The notes under the pieces: model-generated
Database searches by the model: none
What the model was told of the DNA's origin: nothing
The model's input: the letters and a program-made list of their open reading frames with translations, nothing else
Position numbers and translations under genes: made by a program
Assembly: GCA_030041005.1 (NCBI GenBank)
Contig: JASHOR010000131.1
Coordinates: forward strand, 124,001 to 188,000
Origin: Xanthobacteraceae bacterium
GTDB lineage: Bacteria > Pseudomonadota > Alphaproteobacteria > Rhizobiales > Xanthobacteraceae
Reading direction: 5' to 3'
DNA length: 64,000 bases
Shown: positions 7,630 to 16,512 of the stretch, one piece after another
How the letters are laid out: each line of letters opens with the position of its first letter
How positions within the stretch are numbered: position 1 is the first letter of the stretch

Positions 7630-8649
7630 ATGCCGTTTACCATCACCCGAAGAGCGCTGCTCGGAGCCGCCGCAAGCGCCGCCGCGGCGCCGCAATCGGT
7701 CTCGGCGCGGCGTCTCGACAAGGTCTCCTTCGGCACCAACTGGGTCGCGGAGGCCGAGCATGGCGGCTTCTACCAGGCGCTCGCCGACGGCACCTATCGG
7801 GGCCACGGCCTCGACGTCACCATCGTGCAGGGCGGGCCGAACGTGAACAACCGCATCCTGCTGACGGTCGGCAAGCTCGATTTTTTCCTCTCGGCCAACA
7901 ATCTCGAAGGTTTCGATGCCGTCGCGCAGAATCTCCCGACCGTCGAGGTCGCGGCGTTTTTCCAGAAAGACCCGCAGGTGTTGATCGCGCATCCCGATGC
8001 CGGAATCGAAAGATTCGCCGACCTGAAGAAGCTGACCCTGTTCATTTCGCAGGAAGGCATGGCGACCTATTACCAGTGGCTCAAAGCCGACTACGGCTTC
8101 AGCGATTCCGTGGTCAAACCCTACACGTTCAACCCGCAGCCGTTCCTCGCCGACAAAAACAGCGCCATGCAAGGCTATGTGACCTCCGAACCGTTCGCCG
8201 TCGAGAAGGCGGCGCACTTCAAACCCAAGGTGTTTCTGCTGGCGGACCAGGGTTTCTCCGCCTATTCCACGCTGATCGAGACGCGCCGCGATCTCGTCGA
8301 TAAGAAGCCCGACGTGGTGCAGCGCTTCATCGATGCCTCGATCATCGGCTGGTACAATTATCTTTTTCACGACAACCGCGCCGGCAATGCGCTCATCAAG
8401 AAGCAGAATCCGGAAATGACCGACGACCTTCTGGCCTACTCGGTCAACACCATGAAACGATACGGCATCGTCGATTCCGGTGACGCTTTGACGCTTGGGA
8501 TCGGCGCCATGACCGATGCGCGCGTCAAGGGCTTTTACGATGAAATGACGCGCGCCGGCGTGGTCAAGCCCGGTCTCGACTGGCGCAAGTCCTATACGCG
8601 GCAATTCGTTGACAGGAAGATCGGGCTCAACCTGCGGCCGACGCCATAA
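7630..8649 (+). CDS. ABC transporter substrate-binding protein, NMT1/THI5-like
   Basis: The 339-residue protein starts with a twin-arginine-like export signal (TRRALLGAAAS, about residues 5-15), so the mature protein is periplasmic. The body follows the NMT1/THI5 fold of NitT/TauT-type binding proteins: FGTNWVAEAEHGGFYQAL near the mature N-terminus, then GPNVNNRILLTVGKLDFFLS and VAAFFQKDPQVLIAHP. Such proteins bind pyrimidines, sulfonates, nitrate or aromatic acids; the ligand is unknown. ATG at 7630 is preferred because GAGGAG lies six bases upstream. It heads an operon with an ATPase and a permease, and is divergent from the creatininase gene. Confidence 0.88.
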   Translation: MPFTITRRALLGAAASAAAAPQSVSARRLDKVSFGTNWVAEAEHGGFYQALADGTYRGHGLDVTIVQGGPNVNNRILLTVGKLDFFLSANNLEGFDAVAQNLPTVEVAAFFQKDPQVLIAHPDAGIERFADLKKLTLFISQEGMATYYQWLKADYGFSDSVVKPYTFNPQPFLADKNSAMQGYVTSEPFAVEKAAHFKPKVFLLADQGFSAYSTLIETRRDLVDKKPDVVQRFIDASIIGWYNYLFHDNRAGNALIKKQNPEMTDDLLAYSVNTMKRYGIVDSGDALTLGIGAMTDARVKGFYDEMTRAGVVKPGLDWRKSYTRQFVDRKIGLNLRPTP

Positions 8650-8711
8650 TGCGGCCGGCAATGAGCATTCACCCGGACCCGGGGTTCCGCTGATTCGGGA
8701 TCAGTTCAATC

Positions 8712-9515
8712 ATGGCGTTGCCGTCCTCCTCAGCAAATCATGGCGGGTCGCTCGTTGCTCTGCGTGGCGTCGGTAAGACCTTTGCCAATGGCGTGCAGGC
8801 GCTGGCCGGGCTTGATCTGGGCGTGCGCAAGGGCGAATTCCTCTCGCTGCTTGGTCCCTCGGGCTGCGGCAAATCGACGGCGCTGCGGATCATCGCCGGC
8901 TTGAGCGCGCCGACGCAGGGCGCCGTCGAATGGCCGGCAAGAGCGGACTTGGCGCCGAACGGCGGCCGTATCGGTTTCGTATTCCAGGAGCCGACGCTGA
9001 TGCCATGGACCGACGTGTTCAACAACGTGCGGCTGCCGCTGAAGCTTTCTCGCACGCCCGCGCAGAAGGCCGCGACGCGGGTCGAAGCGGCGTTGGAGCG
9101 GGTCGGCCTGCAGAATTTCGGCCACGCCTATCCACGCGAACTGTCCGGCGGCATGCGCATGCGCGTCTCCATCGCGCGCGCGCTCGTGACCGAGCCTGAA
9201 ATTTTGCTCATGGACGAGCCGTTCGCGGCGCTCGACGAGATCACGCGCTTCAAGCTCAACGACGATCTGTTGACGATGTGGCAGGCGCTGCGCACCACGG
9301 TGGTATTCGTCACCCACTCGGTCTTCGAGTCGGTCTATCTGTCGAGCCGCATCGCGGTGATGGCGGCGCGGCCTGGCCGCATTTTCACCGAGCTTGCCAT
9401 CGAGGCGCCGTATCCGCGGGACGAAGAATTCCGCACTTCGGTTGAATATGCGGGCTTCTGCCGGCGCGCTTCGGAAGCGCTGGCGCGCGCCATGGCGGCG
9501 GGAGGCAAGCCATGA
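8712..9515 (+). CDS. ABC transporter ATP-binding protein (NitT/TauT type)
   Basis: The 267-residue ATPase has all the nucleotide-binding motifs: Walker A LLGPSGCGKST (about residues 54-64), Q-loop FVFQEPTLMPW, signature LSGGMRMRVSIARAL, Walker B ILLMDEPFAALDE and the switch histidine in VTHS. It energises uptake by the binding protein and permease on either side. The stop codon overlaps the permease start by four bases (ATGA), indicating translational coupling. Substrate class follows the binding protein, not the ATPase. Confidence 0.93.
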   Translation: MALPSSSANHGGSLVALRGVGKTFANGVQALAGLDLGVRKGEFLSLLGPSGCGKSTALRIIAGLSAPTQGAVEWPARADLAPNGGRIGFVFQEPTLMPWTDVFNNVRLPLKLSRTPAQKAATRVEAALERVGLQNFGHAYPRELSGGMRMRVSIARALVTEPEILLMDEPFAALDEITRFKLNDDLLTMWQALRTTVVFVTHSVFESVYLSSRIAVMAARPGRIFTELAIEAPYPRDEEFRTSVEYAGFCRRASEALARAMAAGGKP

Positions 9516-10312
9516 CGACGCCTCCGTTCGCCCGCGAGCGCCTGCTGCGCGTGGCGCTGCCGTTTCTCCTGTTCGCGTTCGCCGTCGCGATCTGGGAGGC
9601 AGCGGTGCGGATCGAGGGGATTCCGCCCTATGTGCTGCCTTCGCCGGGGCTGGTCCTGCATACGCTGGTGACCGACCGGGTCCTGCTCGGTCAATCGCTT
9701 CTGGTGACGCTGCGGACCACGCTGGAAGGCTTTTTGCTCGCGGCGGCCGGCGGCGTCGGATTAGCGGTGCTGTTCAATCAATCGCGCTTTCTCGAATACT
9801 CGCTCTACCCCTACGCGGTGATCCTGCAGGTAACGCCTGTCATCGCCATCGCCCCGCTTCTGCTCGTCTATCTGCAGCAGCCCACGGCGGTGCTGGTCTG
9901 CGCCTGGATCGTGGCGTTCTTCCCGGTGCTCGCCAACACCACGCTGGGTCTCAATTCGGTGGATCGCAATCTCGCCGATCTCTACGCGCTCTACGGCGCC
10001 GGACCTTTCGCGCTCCTCTGGAATCTGAAACTGCCGTCGGCGCTGCCTTACATTCTCGGCGGTTTGCGCATTGCCGGCGGGCTTTCGCTGGTCGGCGCGG
10101 TGGCCGCGGAGATCGCCGCGGGCTCCGCCGGCGCCGGTTCCGGTCTTGCCTACCGCATCATGGAGTCCGAATACCGGCTCAACATCCCGCGCATGTTCGC
10201 CGCGCTGCTGCTGCTCTCCGTCGCCGGCATCGTGATTTTTTATCTGCTGGCGCTCGCCAGTCATCTGGCGCTGCGGCGCTGGCACGAGAGCGCGCTGGCG
10301 CAGGAGCGGTAG
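9512..10312 (+). CDS. ABC transporter permease (NitT/TauT type)
   Basis: The 266-residue inner-membrane protein has about six hydrophobic segments and the BPD-type permease pattern: a periplasmic N-terminal part (IEGIPPYVLPSPGLVLHTL), and the coupling-helix region around ALYGAGPFALLWNLKLPSALPY resembling the EAA loop that contacts the ATPase. It overlaps the ATPase gene by four bases. Only one permease gene is present in this operon, so a homodimer is expected, unlike the two other importers in the window. No further gene of the operon follows; the next gene is convergent. Confidence 0.9.
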   Translation: MTTPPFARERLLRVALPFLLFAFAVAIWEAAVRIEGIPPYVLPSPGLVLHTLVTDRVLLGQSLLVTLRTTLEGFLLAAAGGVGLAVLFNQSRFLEYSLYPYAVILQVTPVIAIAPLLLVYLQQPTAVLVCAWIVAFFPVLANTTLGLNSVDRNLADLYALYGAGPFALLWNLKLPSALPYILGGLRIAGGLSLVGAVAAEIAAGSAGAGSGLAYRIMESEYRLNIPRMFAALLLLSVAGIVIFYLLALASHLALRRWHESALAQER

Positions 10313-10374
10313 GCGCCGTTGATCCCGCCGCGGCGAAGGCGTCGCTCAATCTTTCGCGACCGAGGGAGGGTGCT

Positions 10375-13356
10375 TCACTCTGGCTGATCTGTCGCGATGC
10401 TCGCCGCCAGCACGCGTGCGACATGGACAGGCTCGCGGCTGGCGCCATCGCGGATCTGCTGCCGGCATGAGGTCCCGTCGGCGACAATGAGCGCATCGTC
10501 CGAAGCCTTGCGCACGGCCGGCAGCAGCGACAGCTCGCCCATGGCGTAGGACACATCGATCGTGTCGGCCGCATAGCCGAATGCGCCGGCCATGCCGCAG
10601 CAGCTCGATTCGATCGCCTCGATTTCCAGTTCGGGAACGAGCCGCAAGGCCGACTCGACCGCGCTCATCGTATCGAACGATTTTTGGTGACAGTGGCCGT
10701 GCAGCATGGCCCGCCTTTTGGCCGGAGCGAGTTTAAGGGCGAGCCTGCCGGCTGCGGCTTCACGCGCCAGGAATTCCTCGAACAGCATCGCCTGACCGGC
10801 GACCTGACTGGCCCGGTCGCTCTTGACCAGCGCCGGGATTTCATCGCGGAAGCTGAACAGGCAGCTCGGCTCCAAACCAATCACCGGCACGCCTTCGGCG
10901 GCAAACGGCGCGAGCGCGTCGAGCGTTCGCCGTGCTTCGCGCCGCGCTTCGTCGACCTTTCCTACCGACAGGAAGGTGCGGCCGCAGCAAAGCGGGCGCC
11001 CGCCACCGGCCGGCACGGCAAAATGAACGGCATAGCCGGCCGCTTCGAGCACGGTGCGCGCGGCATCGATATTTTCTCGCTCGAAATAGCGATTGAAGGT
11101 GTCGGCGAACAAGACCACGTCTCTGCCTGTTCTCTTCCCGTCAAGTGGGGAGGGAACGGCAGTGGCGTCGTCGCGGAAATAATCATGTCGCCACTTCGGC
11201 AGGCTGCGGCGCGCGCTGAAGCCGGTCATGACTTCCGATAAGCGCGCCGCGCCGGGCAAGCGGTCGCGCAGATTCAACAGCCACGATACCTTCGCCGCAT
11301 GGGGCGCGTAGCGCGGCAGATAGCCGACCAGCCGGTCGTGCAGCGACAGACCGCGCTTTGCCGCGCGCGCCGCGAGAAACTCGATCTTCATGCGCGCCAT
11401 GTCGACGCCGGTCGGACACTCGCGGCGGCAGGCTTTGCACGAGACGCAGAGCTTGAGCGTTTCCGCCATCTCCTCGGAGACGAACGCGTCGGGTCCGAGT
11501 TGGCCGGTGATGGCGAGGCGCAGCGTATTGGCGCGGCCGCGGGTGACATCGCGCTCGTCGTGCGTGACCCGATAGCTCGGACACATGACGCCGCCACGAA
11601 GCGCGCGGCAGGCTCCGTTGTTGTTGCACATCTCGACCGCGCCCTGAAATCCGCCGCCGGCGCCCGGATAGGCTGACCAGTCGAGCGCGGTCGTCATGTC
11701 CGGGGCGCGGTAATCGGGGCCATAGCGGAACAGGGTACGATCGTCGAATTTCGGCGCGCGAACGATCTTGCCGGGATTGAACAGGCCGTGCGGATCGAAG
11801 CGGTCCTTGACCTGCTCGAACGCCCGCACCAGTTCGGGGCCGAACATCGTCGCGTGGAATTCCGAGCGAACGATGCCGTCGCCGTGCTCGCCGGAATGCG
11901 AGCCTTTGTATTCGCGCACCATGGCGAATGCTTCCTCGGCGATCGCACGCATCGCGCGTACGTCCTTGTCGAGGCGCAGGTTGAGCACCGGGCGAACATG
12001 CAGGCAGCCGACCGCGGCATGCGCGTACCAAGTGCCGCGGGTGCCGTTCTTTTCGAAGATGTCGCCAAGCCGCGCCGTGTATTCGGCAAGATGTTCGAGC
12101 GGCACGGCGCAATCTTCGACGAAGGAGATCGGCTTTCCCTCCTGCCTCATCGACATCATGATGTTGAGGCCGGCCGTGCGTACCTCGGAGATTCCGGCTT
12201 GCAGCTTCGGATCGAGCACTTCGACCACGCCGCCCCATTTCGCGCCGGTCTTGTTGAAGGAAAGGCCAAGATCGCCGAGGAGGTCTTCGAGCCGCTTCAA
12301 GCGGCGAAGATTTTCGTCCCAATCGTCCTCGGCAAATTCGACGAACAATATCGCTTCCGGATCGCCGCGCAGAAATGCCTCCACCGTGGCGCGATACATA
12401 GCGATATCGCGGGCGAGACCCAGCATGGTCCGGTCGATCAACTCGACGGCAATCGGCCCGAGGGCGACGATGTGCTGCGCCGCCTTCATCGCCTCTTGAA
12501 AGCTGGCGAAATGACAGGCGCCGAGCGCCCGACGGCCAAGGAGCGGCGACAGCTTCAGTTCGATCTTGTTCGAGAACGCCAGCGTGCCCTCGGACCCGAC
12601 GAGCAGATGCGCGAGATTTATGTCATTGCGGGAGGGAAGGAGTGCATCGAGATTGTAGCCCCCGACACGGCGCTGCACTTTGGGGAAGCGCCGCCCGATC
12701 TCGGCGGCCTCGCGCTCGGCGATGGCGAGCAGGTCACGCTGCAGCGCCGGCGGGACACCGTTCGCGCCGTCGCCCAGGCGGCCGAAATGCGCGGCCGTGC
12801 CGTCGGCCAGAATGGCGTCGATGGACAGCACGTTCTCGCGCGTATTGCCATAGCGGAGCGAGCGGGCGCCGCAGGAATTATTGCCGACCATGCCGCCGAT
12901 CGTGGCGCGCGAGGCGGTCGACACGTCCACCGGAAACCACAAACCTGAGGATTTGAGCCGGCGGTTAAGCTCATCAAGCACGATGCCGGGTTCGACGACG
13001 CAACGCCGGCCGGCGGCGTCCACCTCGATGATCCGCGTCAGGTGCTCCGAACAGTCGATCAAAACCGCGCTGTTGACGGTTTGCCCGGCCTGCGAGGTGC
13101 CGCCGCCGCGCGGCGTCACCGGCACGCCTTCGGCGCGACACACGGCGAGCGCGCGCTCCACCTCCTCGGCGGTGCGCGGCACCACCGCGCCGATCGGCAT
13201 GATCTGGTAGTGAGAGGCGTCGGTGGCGTAGCGTCCACGGCTGAAAGCATCGAAGCGCACGGCGCCGACGCGCTCGGCCTTGAGCCGCCGTTCGAGCCCC
13301 GGCATCAGGCGTGCAGCCAATCCGTAACTCCGTCCAGCCAAGAAGCTTGACCGCAA
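10375..13356 (-). CDS. FAD-linked oxidase / Fe-S domain fusion (2-hydroxyacid dehydrogenase type)
   Basis: This 993-residue fusion protein combines a GlcD-like flavoprotein with a GlpC/GlcF-like iron-sulfur module. Residues 60-210 hold the PCMH-type FAD-binding domain (PRGGGTSQAGQTVN, GNNSCGARSLRYGNTRENV). The flavin-oxidase C-terminal domain follows up to about 540. Iron-sulfur motifs are CVSCKACRRECP near residue 645 and an upstream CNNNGAC. Two CCG-type segments (PLCCGR, SCCGMAG) lie near the C-terminus. Relatives include YdiJ and membrane-associated D-lactate or D-2-hydroxyglutarate dehydrogenases passing electrons to quinone. The exact substrate is unknown. Residue 18 (ATG at 13305) is an alternative start. 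Confidence 0.88.
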   Translation of the reverse strand: MRSSFLAGRSYGLAARLMPGLERRLKAERVGAVRFDAFSRGRYATDASHYQIMPIGAVVPRTAEEVERALAVCRAEGVPVTPRGGGTSQAGQTVNSAVLIDCSEHLTRIIEVDAAGRRCVVEPGIVLDELNRRLKSSGLWFPVDVSTASRATIGGMVGNNSCGARSLRYGNTRENVLSIDAILADGTAAHFGRLGDGANGVPPALQRDLLAIAEREAAEIGRRFPKVQRRVGGYNLDALLPSRNDINLAHLLVGSEGTLAFSNKIELKLSPLLGRRALGACHFASFQEAMKAAQHIVALGPIAVELIDRTMLGLARDIAMYRATVEAFLRGDPEAILFVEFAEDDWDENLRRLKRLEDLLGDLGLSFNKTGAKWGGVVEVLDPKLQAGISEVRTAGLNIMMSMRQEGKPISFVEDCAVPLEHLAEYTARLGDIFEKNGTRGTWYAHAAVGCLHVRPVLNLRLDKDVRAMRAIAEEAFAMVREYKGSHSGEHGDGIVRSEFHATMFGPELVRAFEQVKDRFDPHGLFNPGKIVRAPKFDDRTLFRYGPDYRAPDMTTALDWSAYPGAGGGFQGAVEMCNNNGACRALRGGVMCPSYRVTHDERDVTRGRANTLRLAITGQLGPDAFVSEEMAETLKLCVSCKACRRECPTGVDMARMKIEFLAARAAKRGLSLHDRLVGYLPRYAPHAAKVSWLLNLRDRLPGAARLSEVMTGFSARRSLPKWRHDYFRDDATAVPSPLDGKRTGRDVVLFADTFNRYFERENIDAARTVLEAAGYAVHFAVPAGGGRPLCCGRTFLSVGKVDEARREARRTLDALAPFAAEGVPVIGLEPSCLFSFRDEIPALVKSDRASQVAGQAMLFEEFLAREAAAGRLALKLAPAKRRAMLHGHCHQKSFDTMSAVESALRLVPELEIEAIESSCCGMAGAFGYAADTIDVSYAMGELSLLPAVRKASDDALIVADGTSCRQQIRDGASREPVHVARVLAASIATDQPE

Positions 13357-13440
13357 TCTCGCATTCGCTATTCAACCCGACAAGCTGCGCCCTAGAATTG
13401 CGCCGCCTGAATCATACCTCCTTCCGCAGGAGTGCCGAAA

Positions 13441-14652
13441 ATGCCGCAACAGAATGCCTCGCGCGCCGCCGGGCGCCACTTCCTGCAGATTCCGGGGCCG
13501 ACGCCGCTGCCCGACCGGGTGCTGCGCGCGATGGACACGCCGATCATCGATCATCGCGGGCCGGAATTCGCCAAGCTCGCCAAGCGCTGTCTTGACGGCA
13601 TCAAGACGATTTTCAAGACCACCAATCCGGTCATCATCTATACGGCGACCGGGACCGGCGCCTGGGAGGCGGCTTTGGTCAATACGCTGTCGCCGGGCGA
13701 CCGCGTGCTGATGGTGGAGACCGGACAGTTTGCCACGCAGTGGAAGGACATGGCGCGAAAGCTCGGGCTCAAGCCGGAGTTCATTGCCGGCGATTGGCGC
13801 ACCGGTGTCGACGCTGCGAAGGTCGAGGAGCACCTGCGCCGCGACAAGGCGCACGAGATCAAGGCCGTGTGCGTCTTGCACAACGAGACCGCGACCGGCT
13901 GCCTGTCGCCGATCGAGCCGATCCGCAAGGCGATCGATTCCGCCGGTCATCCGGCGCTGTTCATGGTCGACACCATCTCTTCGCTGGCATCGGCGGACTA
14001 TCGTCACGATGAATGGGGCGTCGACGTTGCGGTCGGCGGGGCGCAGAAGGGTTTGATGCTGCCGCCGGGCATGTCCTTCAATGCGGTGAGCGATAAGGCG
14101 CTGGCCGCCGCCAAAACGTCGAAACTGACCAAATCGTTCTGGTCGTGGGATGACATGCTCGCCATGAACAAGGTCGGCTTCTTTCCGTACACCCCGGCCA
14201 CGCAAATGCTGCAGGGGATGGCAGTGTCGATCGACATGCTGCACGAGGAAGGCCTCGACAACGTGTTCGCTCGCCATGCCCGGCTTGCCGAGGCCACGCG
14301 GCGCGCCGTGCGCGCCTGGGGCCTCGAAATCCTCTGCCGCGACCCGAAGTATTATTCACCGACGATCACCGCAGTGCTGCTGCCGGAGGGCCGCGACGCC
14401 GACGCCTTCCGCGCCCTGGCGCTGGAGACGTTCAATATTTCCTACGGCTCGAGCTTCGGCCCTTACGCCAAAAGATATTTCCGCATTGGCCATCTCGGCG
14501 ACATCAATGACGGCTGGCTGATGGGCGTGTTGGCAATGACCGAGATGGCGCTATCCCTCGCGCGCATCCCGCACAAGAAGGGCGGCGTACAGGCGGCGAT
14601 GGACTACATCGCCTCGGTGCACGCGAGTGGGGCCCGCGCCGCGGCGGAGTAG
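13441..14652 (+). CDS. serine-glyoxylate / alanine-glyoxylate aminotransferase family protein
   Basis: The 403-residue class-V PLP aminotransferase starts at ATG 13441, eight bases after AGGAG; an upstream GTG overlaps that site and is unlikely. The N-terminal signature HFLQIPGPTPLPDRV fits serine-glyoxylate aminotransferases. The PLP lysine lies in VGGAQKGLMLPPG (about residue 202), preceded by the cofactor aspartate in LFMVDTISSLAS. The enzyme would transfer the amino group of serine or alanine to glyoxylate, giving glycine. It is divergent from the flavin oxidase gene 84 bases away, so the two may share a control region and act on connected 2-hydroxy/2-oxo acids. Confidence 0.9.
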   Translation: MPQQNASRAAGRHFLQIPGPTPLPDRVLRAMDTPIIDHRGPEFAKLAKRCLDGIKTIFKTTNPVIIYTATGTGAWEAALVNTLSPGDRVLMVETGQFATQWKDMARKLGLKPEFIAGDWRTGVDAAKVEEHLRRDKAHEIKAVCVLHNETATGCLSPIEPIRKAIDSAGHPALFMVDTISSLASADYRHDEWGVDVAVGGAQKGLMLPPGMSFNAVSDKALAAAKTSKLTKSFWSWDDMLAMNKVGFFPYTPATQMLQGMAVSIDMLHEEGLDNVFARHARLAEATRRAVRAWGLEILCRDPKYYSPTITAVLLPEGRDADAFRALALETFNISYGSSFGPYAKRYFRIGHLGDINDGWLMGVLAMTEMALSLARIPHKKGGVQAAMDYIASVHASGARAAAE

Positions 14653-14785
14653 CGCCATTCCGGGGCCGGCCGCAGACCGGAGCCCGAAATCCATAATGAC
14701 AGAACAAGTCGAGCTGTCCGAGCCGATCCTGCAAATGCGGTTGTCATGGATTCCGGATTTGCCGCTTCGCGGCAATCCTGAATGA
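14653..14785. repeat. palindromic intergenic repeats
   Basis: This segment holds two imperfect palindromes built from CATTCCGG / CATGGATTCCGG and CCTGAATGACG-like arms, including GCCGCTTCGCGGC at 14762-14774. They resemble the 6632-6672 and 42726-42785 elements. They lie between convergent genes and may end transcription from both sides. Confidence 0.55.
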
Positions 14786-14789
14786 CGCG

Positions 14790-15416
14790 CTACGTCAGCG
14801 GCACGGCGCCGACATGGTTTTTGAATGCCTGCCGCGCCGAGATCGCCGCATACCAGCGCTCGAAATTCCGCAGCGGCGGACGATCGGGAACGAGCTGCCG
14901 GTAGCGGTACGCCATGATGCCGACCGGGATATCGCCATAGGAGAACGCCTCGCCGGCGAGATAGGCGGTCTTGCCGAGCTGCTCGTCGAGCATGGTCATC
15001 GCCGCCGTAGTGTTCTTCTTTCCGGCTTCAATCGCAGCGTGGTCGCGCTTTTCCGGCGGCGTGCGGATCAGCCCCCAGAACACCGGCGTGATGGCCGGTC
15101 CGGCAACCGACAATTGCCAGTCCATCCATTTGCCGGCGAGTGCGCGGGCGCGCAGGTCGGCCGGTTCGAGCACGACGGCGTGGTGCTTGGCGGCGAGATA
15201 GCGCACGATCGAATTCGATTCCCACAGTAGAAACCCGTCCTCCTCCTCGAGCGTCGGCACCAATCCGTTGGGATTCATCGCGAGATAGGCCGCTTCGCGG
15301 TTTTTGCCGAACGGCCCGCCGATATCGATGCGCTCGTGTGGCAGTCCGATTTCGCCGACCGCCCACATGACTTTCTGCACATTCGATGAGGTGTTCCGTC
15401 CCCAGATTTTGATCAT
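14790..15416 (-). CDS. glutathione S-transferase family protein
   Basis: This 208-residue cytosolic GST has an N-terminal thioredoxin-like domain (MIKIWGRNTSSNVQKVMW, with serine in the catalytic region; NPNGLVPTLEEEDGFLLWES, where E-S binds the gamma-glutamyl part of glutathione) and an all-helical C-terminal domain with the N-capping AFSYGDIPVG segment. The start at 15416 is supported by GGAG eight bases upstream. Substrates are unknown. The gene stands alone between repeat-rich intergenic regions. Confidence 0.9.
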   Translation of the reverse strand: MIKIWGRNTSSNVQKVMWAVGEIGLPHERIDIGGPFGKNREAAYLAMNPNGLVPTLEEEDGFLLWESNSIVRYLAAKHHAVVLEPADLRARALAGKWMDWQLSVAGPAITPVFWGLIRTPPEKRDHAAIEAGKKNTTAAMTMLDEQLGKTAYLAGEAFSYGDIPVGIMAYRYRQLVPDRPPLRNFERWYAAISARQAFKNHVGAVPLT

Positions 15417-15440
15417 TGCTTGTCGCTCCACGCATTTCCA

Positions 15441-15533
15441 TTATTCGTCATGGCCGGGCTCGTCCCCGGCCATCCACGTCTTGAACCCGCGCATCCTGAA
15501 AGACGTGGGTGCCCGGCACAAGGCCGGGCATGA
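15441..15533. repeat. palindromic intergenic repeat element
   Basis: Nested inverted repeats are visible: GTCATGGCCGGG with CCCGG...CCGGGCATGAC at the edges, and CCACGTCTT with AAGACGTGG inside. This is a common style of dispersed repeat in Hyphomicrobiales. It separates the GST gene from the Trm112-like gene. Confidence 0.6.
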
Positions 15534-15558
15534 CGGCTCAGGATCAGCGCGCTGACGG

Positions 15559-15762
15559 TCACTCGAGCCGGCGCGCTTCTTCCGCAAGCATGATCGGGAT
15601 GCCGTCGCGGATCGGATAGGCAAGCTTCGCCGCGCGCGAGATCAATTCCTGCTTCTCGGCGTCATATTCAAGCGGACACTTGGTCACCGGACAGACCAAT
15701 ATTTCAAGGAGCTTCGGATCGACGGCATCGGTGGCGGGACGGTCGGCGGGCGTGGTGGACAT
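15559..15762 (-). CDS. Trm112/UPF0434 family small zinc-ribbon-like protein
   Basis: This 67-residue protein has the Trm112/YcaR signature: [17 protein letters not shown] near residue 20 and [20 protein letters not shown] near the end. The usual four-cysteine set is reduced to two visible cysteines, as in many bacterial members. Eukaryotic and archaeal Trm112 activates methyltransferases; the bacterial role is less clear. ATG at 15762 is chosen because GGAG lies six bases upstream, whereas the longer frame starts with TTG. It follows the LON-domain gene by 24 bases on the same strand, forming an operon. Confidence 0.85.
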   Translation of the reverse strand: MSTTPADRPATDAVDPKLLEILVCPVTKCPLEYDAEKQELISRAAKLAYPIRDGIPIMLAEEARRLE

Positions 15763-15786
15763 CGGCTTCTCCAATCGGCTTGAGCG

Positions 15787-16464
15787 CTATTGCAAGGGAG
15801 TCTCGCCCGGAGTCTTGCTCTTGGCGAGTTCGATCTCGGTGACGGCAATCAGGATTTCCGCCCGAGTCTTCAAATCGGGTGCCTCCAGCAAGGCCTGCTT
15901 CTCGGCGGTATCGTAGGGCGACATCATCGCCAGCGCGTTCACCAGCGCTTCATTGGGGGCCTTTTCGATGCCTTCCCAATCGGCCTTGAGATTGTTGGCC
16001 TTCAAAAAATCCGACAGCGTGCGCAGCAGCGCCTTGCGGTCGACTTCGTCCTCGCCCTTGCGCGCGACGAAATCGTCGATGAAAGAATGGAAATTCACCC
16101 GGCATTGCCGGTAGGGCGTGGCGACGGCAAGCTCCTCCTCGACGCGAAAGCGCGCGATCCCGGTCAATTGGATGAGATAACGTCCATCGCCGCTCTCGGC
16201 GAACTGGCTGATGCGGCCGACGCAGCCCACGCTGAACAGATGCGGCTTGCTCTGGTCCGGTCCCGGGTGGGCCGGATCGGGTTGGATCATGCCGATCAGG
16301 CGATCGCCGGAGCGCAACGCATCGTCGATCATCGTCAGGTAGCGCGGTTCGAAAATATTCAGCGGCATCTGTCCGCGGGGCAGCAGCAACGCTCCCGGCA
16401 GCGGAAACACCGGAATTATGTCGGGCAGCACGTCCGGCCCCCGATAAATGGCGTTTATCGGCAT
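15787..16464 (-). CDS. LON peptidase substrate-binding domain protein
   Basis: The 225-residue protein contains only the LON N-terminal (substrate-binding) domain, with the hallmark FPLPGALLLPRGQMPL near residue 22 followed by FEPRYLTMIDDALRSGDRLIG. No ATPase or protease domain is present. Stand-alone LON-domain proteins are widespread in alphaproteobacteria and are thought to recognise damaged or unfolded proteins, without firm functional proof. The start at 16464 is backed by GGAG just upstream. Its neighbours, a CnoX-like co-chaperone and a Trm112-like protein in the same direction, suggest a small proteostasis operon. Confidence 0.9.
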   Translation of the reverse strand: MPINAIYRGPDVLPDIIPVFPLPGALLLPRGQMPLNIFEPRYLTMIDDALRSGDRLIGMIQPDPAHPGPDQSKPHLFSVGCVGRISQFAESGDGRYLIQLTGIARFRVEEELAVATPYRQCRVNFHSFIDDFVARKGEDEVDRKALLRTLSDFLKANNLKADWEGIEKAPNEALVNALAMMSPYDTAEKQALLEAPDLKTRAEILIAVTEIELAKSKTPGETPLQ

Positions 16465-16512
16465 GCCGCACTCCACTCCGCCACCGCATCGAAACTCATC
16501 AGCGTGACGAAG

